Made by a program: the position numbers and the translations under genes
Shown: piece by piece, positions 63,651 to 64,000 of the stretch
Layout of the letters: every line of letters starts with the position of its first letter
Numbering within the stretch: position 1 is the first letter of the stretch
Assembly: GCA_902544525.1 (NCBI GenBank)
Contig: CACCCN010000002.1
Location: 81,416 to 145,415, forward strand
Reading direction: 5' to 3'
From: an uncultured Pelagibacteraceae bacterium
GTDB lineage: Bacteria; Pseudomonadota; Alphaproteobacteria; Pelagibacterales; AG-422-B15
Length of the DNA: 64,000 bases
Notes under the pieces: generated by a model
What the model was told of the DNA's origin: nothing
Database searches by the model: none
What the model saw: the letters and a program-made list of their open reading frames with translations, nothing else

Positions 63651-64000
63651 ATGTTAACTCTTCTTTCAAAGTTGCATTTTTTAATAAATATAATAATTAG
63701 AATTTACAATCTATTACCAATACCTGTCTACCATAACCTTGAAAGAATTAAAGCTTATAGAAGAATATTTTTCTTGATTAATTTTGAAGCAGTAAAAGGA
63801 GATTATTTGGAGTTTGGTGTGTTTGAAGGGACTTCACTTATCTCTGCATATTATGCTAATAAATCAACAGGAAAAGTTGATAAATTAGTGATGCTTAATA
63901 AACCTAACAAAAGAAGATTCATAGGTTTTGATAGTTTTGAGGAGGGTTTTAAATATTTTAAAGAAGAAGATAAACATGATAATTGGATAGAGGGTCATTT
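63651..64000 (+). CDS. TylF/MycF-type methyltransferase, N-terminal part (3' truncated by window)
   Basis: An ORF running off the right edge, so absent from the track. About 116 residues are visible: a hydrophobic N-terminus MLTLLSKLHFLINIIIRIYN, then FEAVKGDYLEFGVFEGTSLISAYYAN and RFIGFDSFEEGF. The GDYLEFGVF.G.S and GFDSFEGL pattern is characteristic of the TylF family of macrocin-O-methyltransferase-like SAM-dependent enzymes, common in polysaccharide loci. It is divergent from the SnoaL-like gene (39-base gap). The rest lies outside the window. Confidence 0.85.
   Translation, partial: MLTLLSKLHFLINIIIRIYNLLPIPVYHNLERIKAYRRIFFLINFEAVKGDYLEFGVFEGTSLISAYYANKSTGKVDKLVMLNKPNKRRFIGFDSFEEGFKYFKEEDKHDNWIEGH

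Overview
The window is strongly AT-rich, densely packed bacterial DNA. It most likely comes from a marine, streamlined alphaproteobacterium. The support is a set of genes typical of that class: a TrcR/DUF1013 cell-cycle regulator, a COQ9-family protein, three-gene proton-translocating transhydrogenase (pntAA-pntAB-pntB) with a tiny aa3-oxidase subunit IV gene just upstream, a CysNC fusion, and SuhB beside EF-P. The exact lineage (Pelagibacterales-like or another low-GC group) cannot be settled from sequence reading alone. No insertion sequences, prophage, CRISPR array or rRNA were seen, and no gene-free stretch exceeds about 250 bases.

Layout. (1) 1-12.1 kb, housekeeping: 3' end of class I fructose-bisphosphate aldolase, efp, suhB, a small membrane protein, rpmE, a PIG3-type quinone oxidoreductase, trcR, purE-purK, COQ9, rpsU (apparently with an ATA start), the pnt operon, ctaIV-like, two alpha/beta hydrolases, rpmJ, a 42-residue basic protein and tRNA-Val(GAC). 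(2) 12.1-19.8 kb: sulfate activation (cysNC, and cysD with an unusual N-terminal extension of about 190 residues), a DUF1329 protein, a HisN-like phosphatase, a strong shared terminator, an SCP2 protein, an AlkA-type glycosylase and trhO. (3) 19.8-25.4 kb: ADP-heptose supply (gmhB, gmhA, hldC, hldA), a SET-domain protein, an O-antigen ligase and ugd. (4) 25.4-64 kb: a very large surface-polysaccharide locus, mostly on the minus strand.

The polysaccharide locus reads as modules. One has an undecaprenyl-phosphate sugar-1-phosphate transferase, three glycosyltransferases, a FlaA1/PglF-type dehydratase, a PIG-L deacetylase, a sugar methyltransferase, a cupin and a Gfo/Idh oxidoreductase. One makes a CDP-6-deoxyhexose (rfbF, rfbG, a 3,5-epimerase-like cupin, an SDR) without RfbH. 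One is a nonulosonic-acid operon of legionaminic type (LegC, NeuD, NeuB, NeuC, a PtmE-like CBS nucleotidyltransferase, NeuA) with an embedded HisF-HisH-PseA amidation set and an unexpected PhyH dioxygenase, second DegT aminotransferase and methyltransferase. Assembly genes are an ABC flippase, Wzz, two paralogous Wzy-like polymerases and an LPG-synthase-type membrane protein. At the far end sit a second, divergent amidotransferase-HisH-HisF set, a KdsC-like phosphatase translationally coupled to a GatZ/KbaZ-like protein, a glycosyltransferase, a SnoaL-like protein and the start of a TylF-type methyltransferase.

The points I find most worth following are the nonulosonic-acid operon with the PhyH-DegT pair, the KdsC-GatZ pair as a possible new sugar-acid route, the duplicated amidation sets, the extended CysD and the ATA-initiated rpsU.
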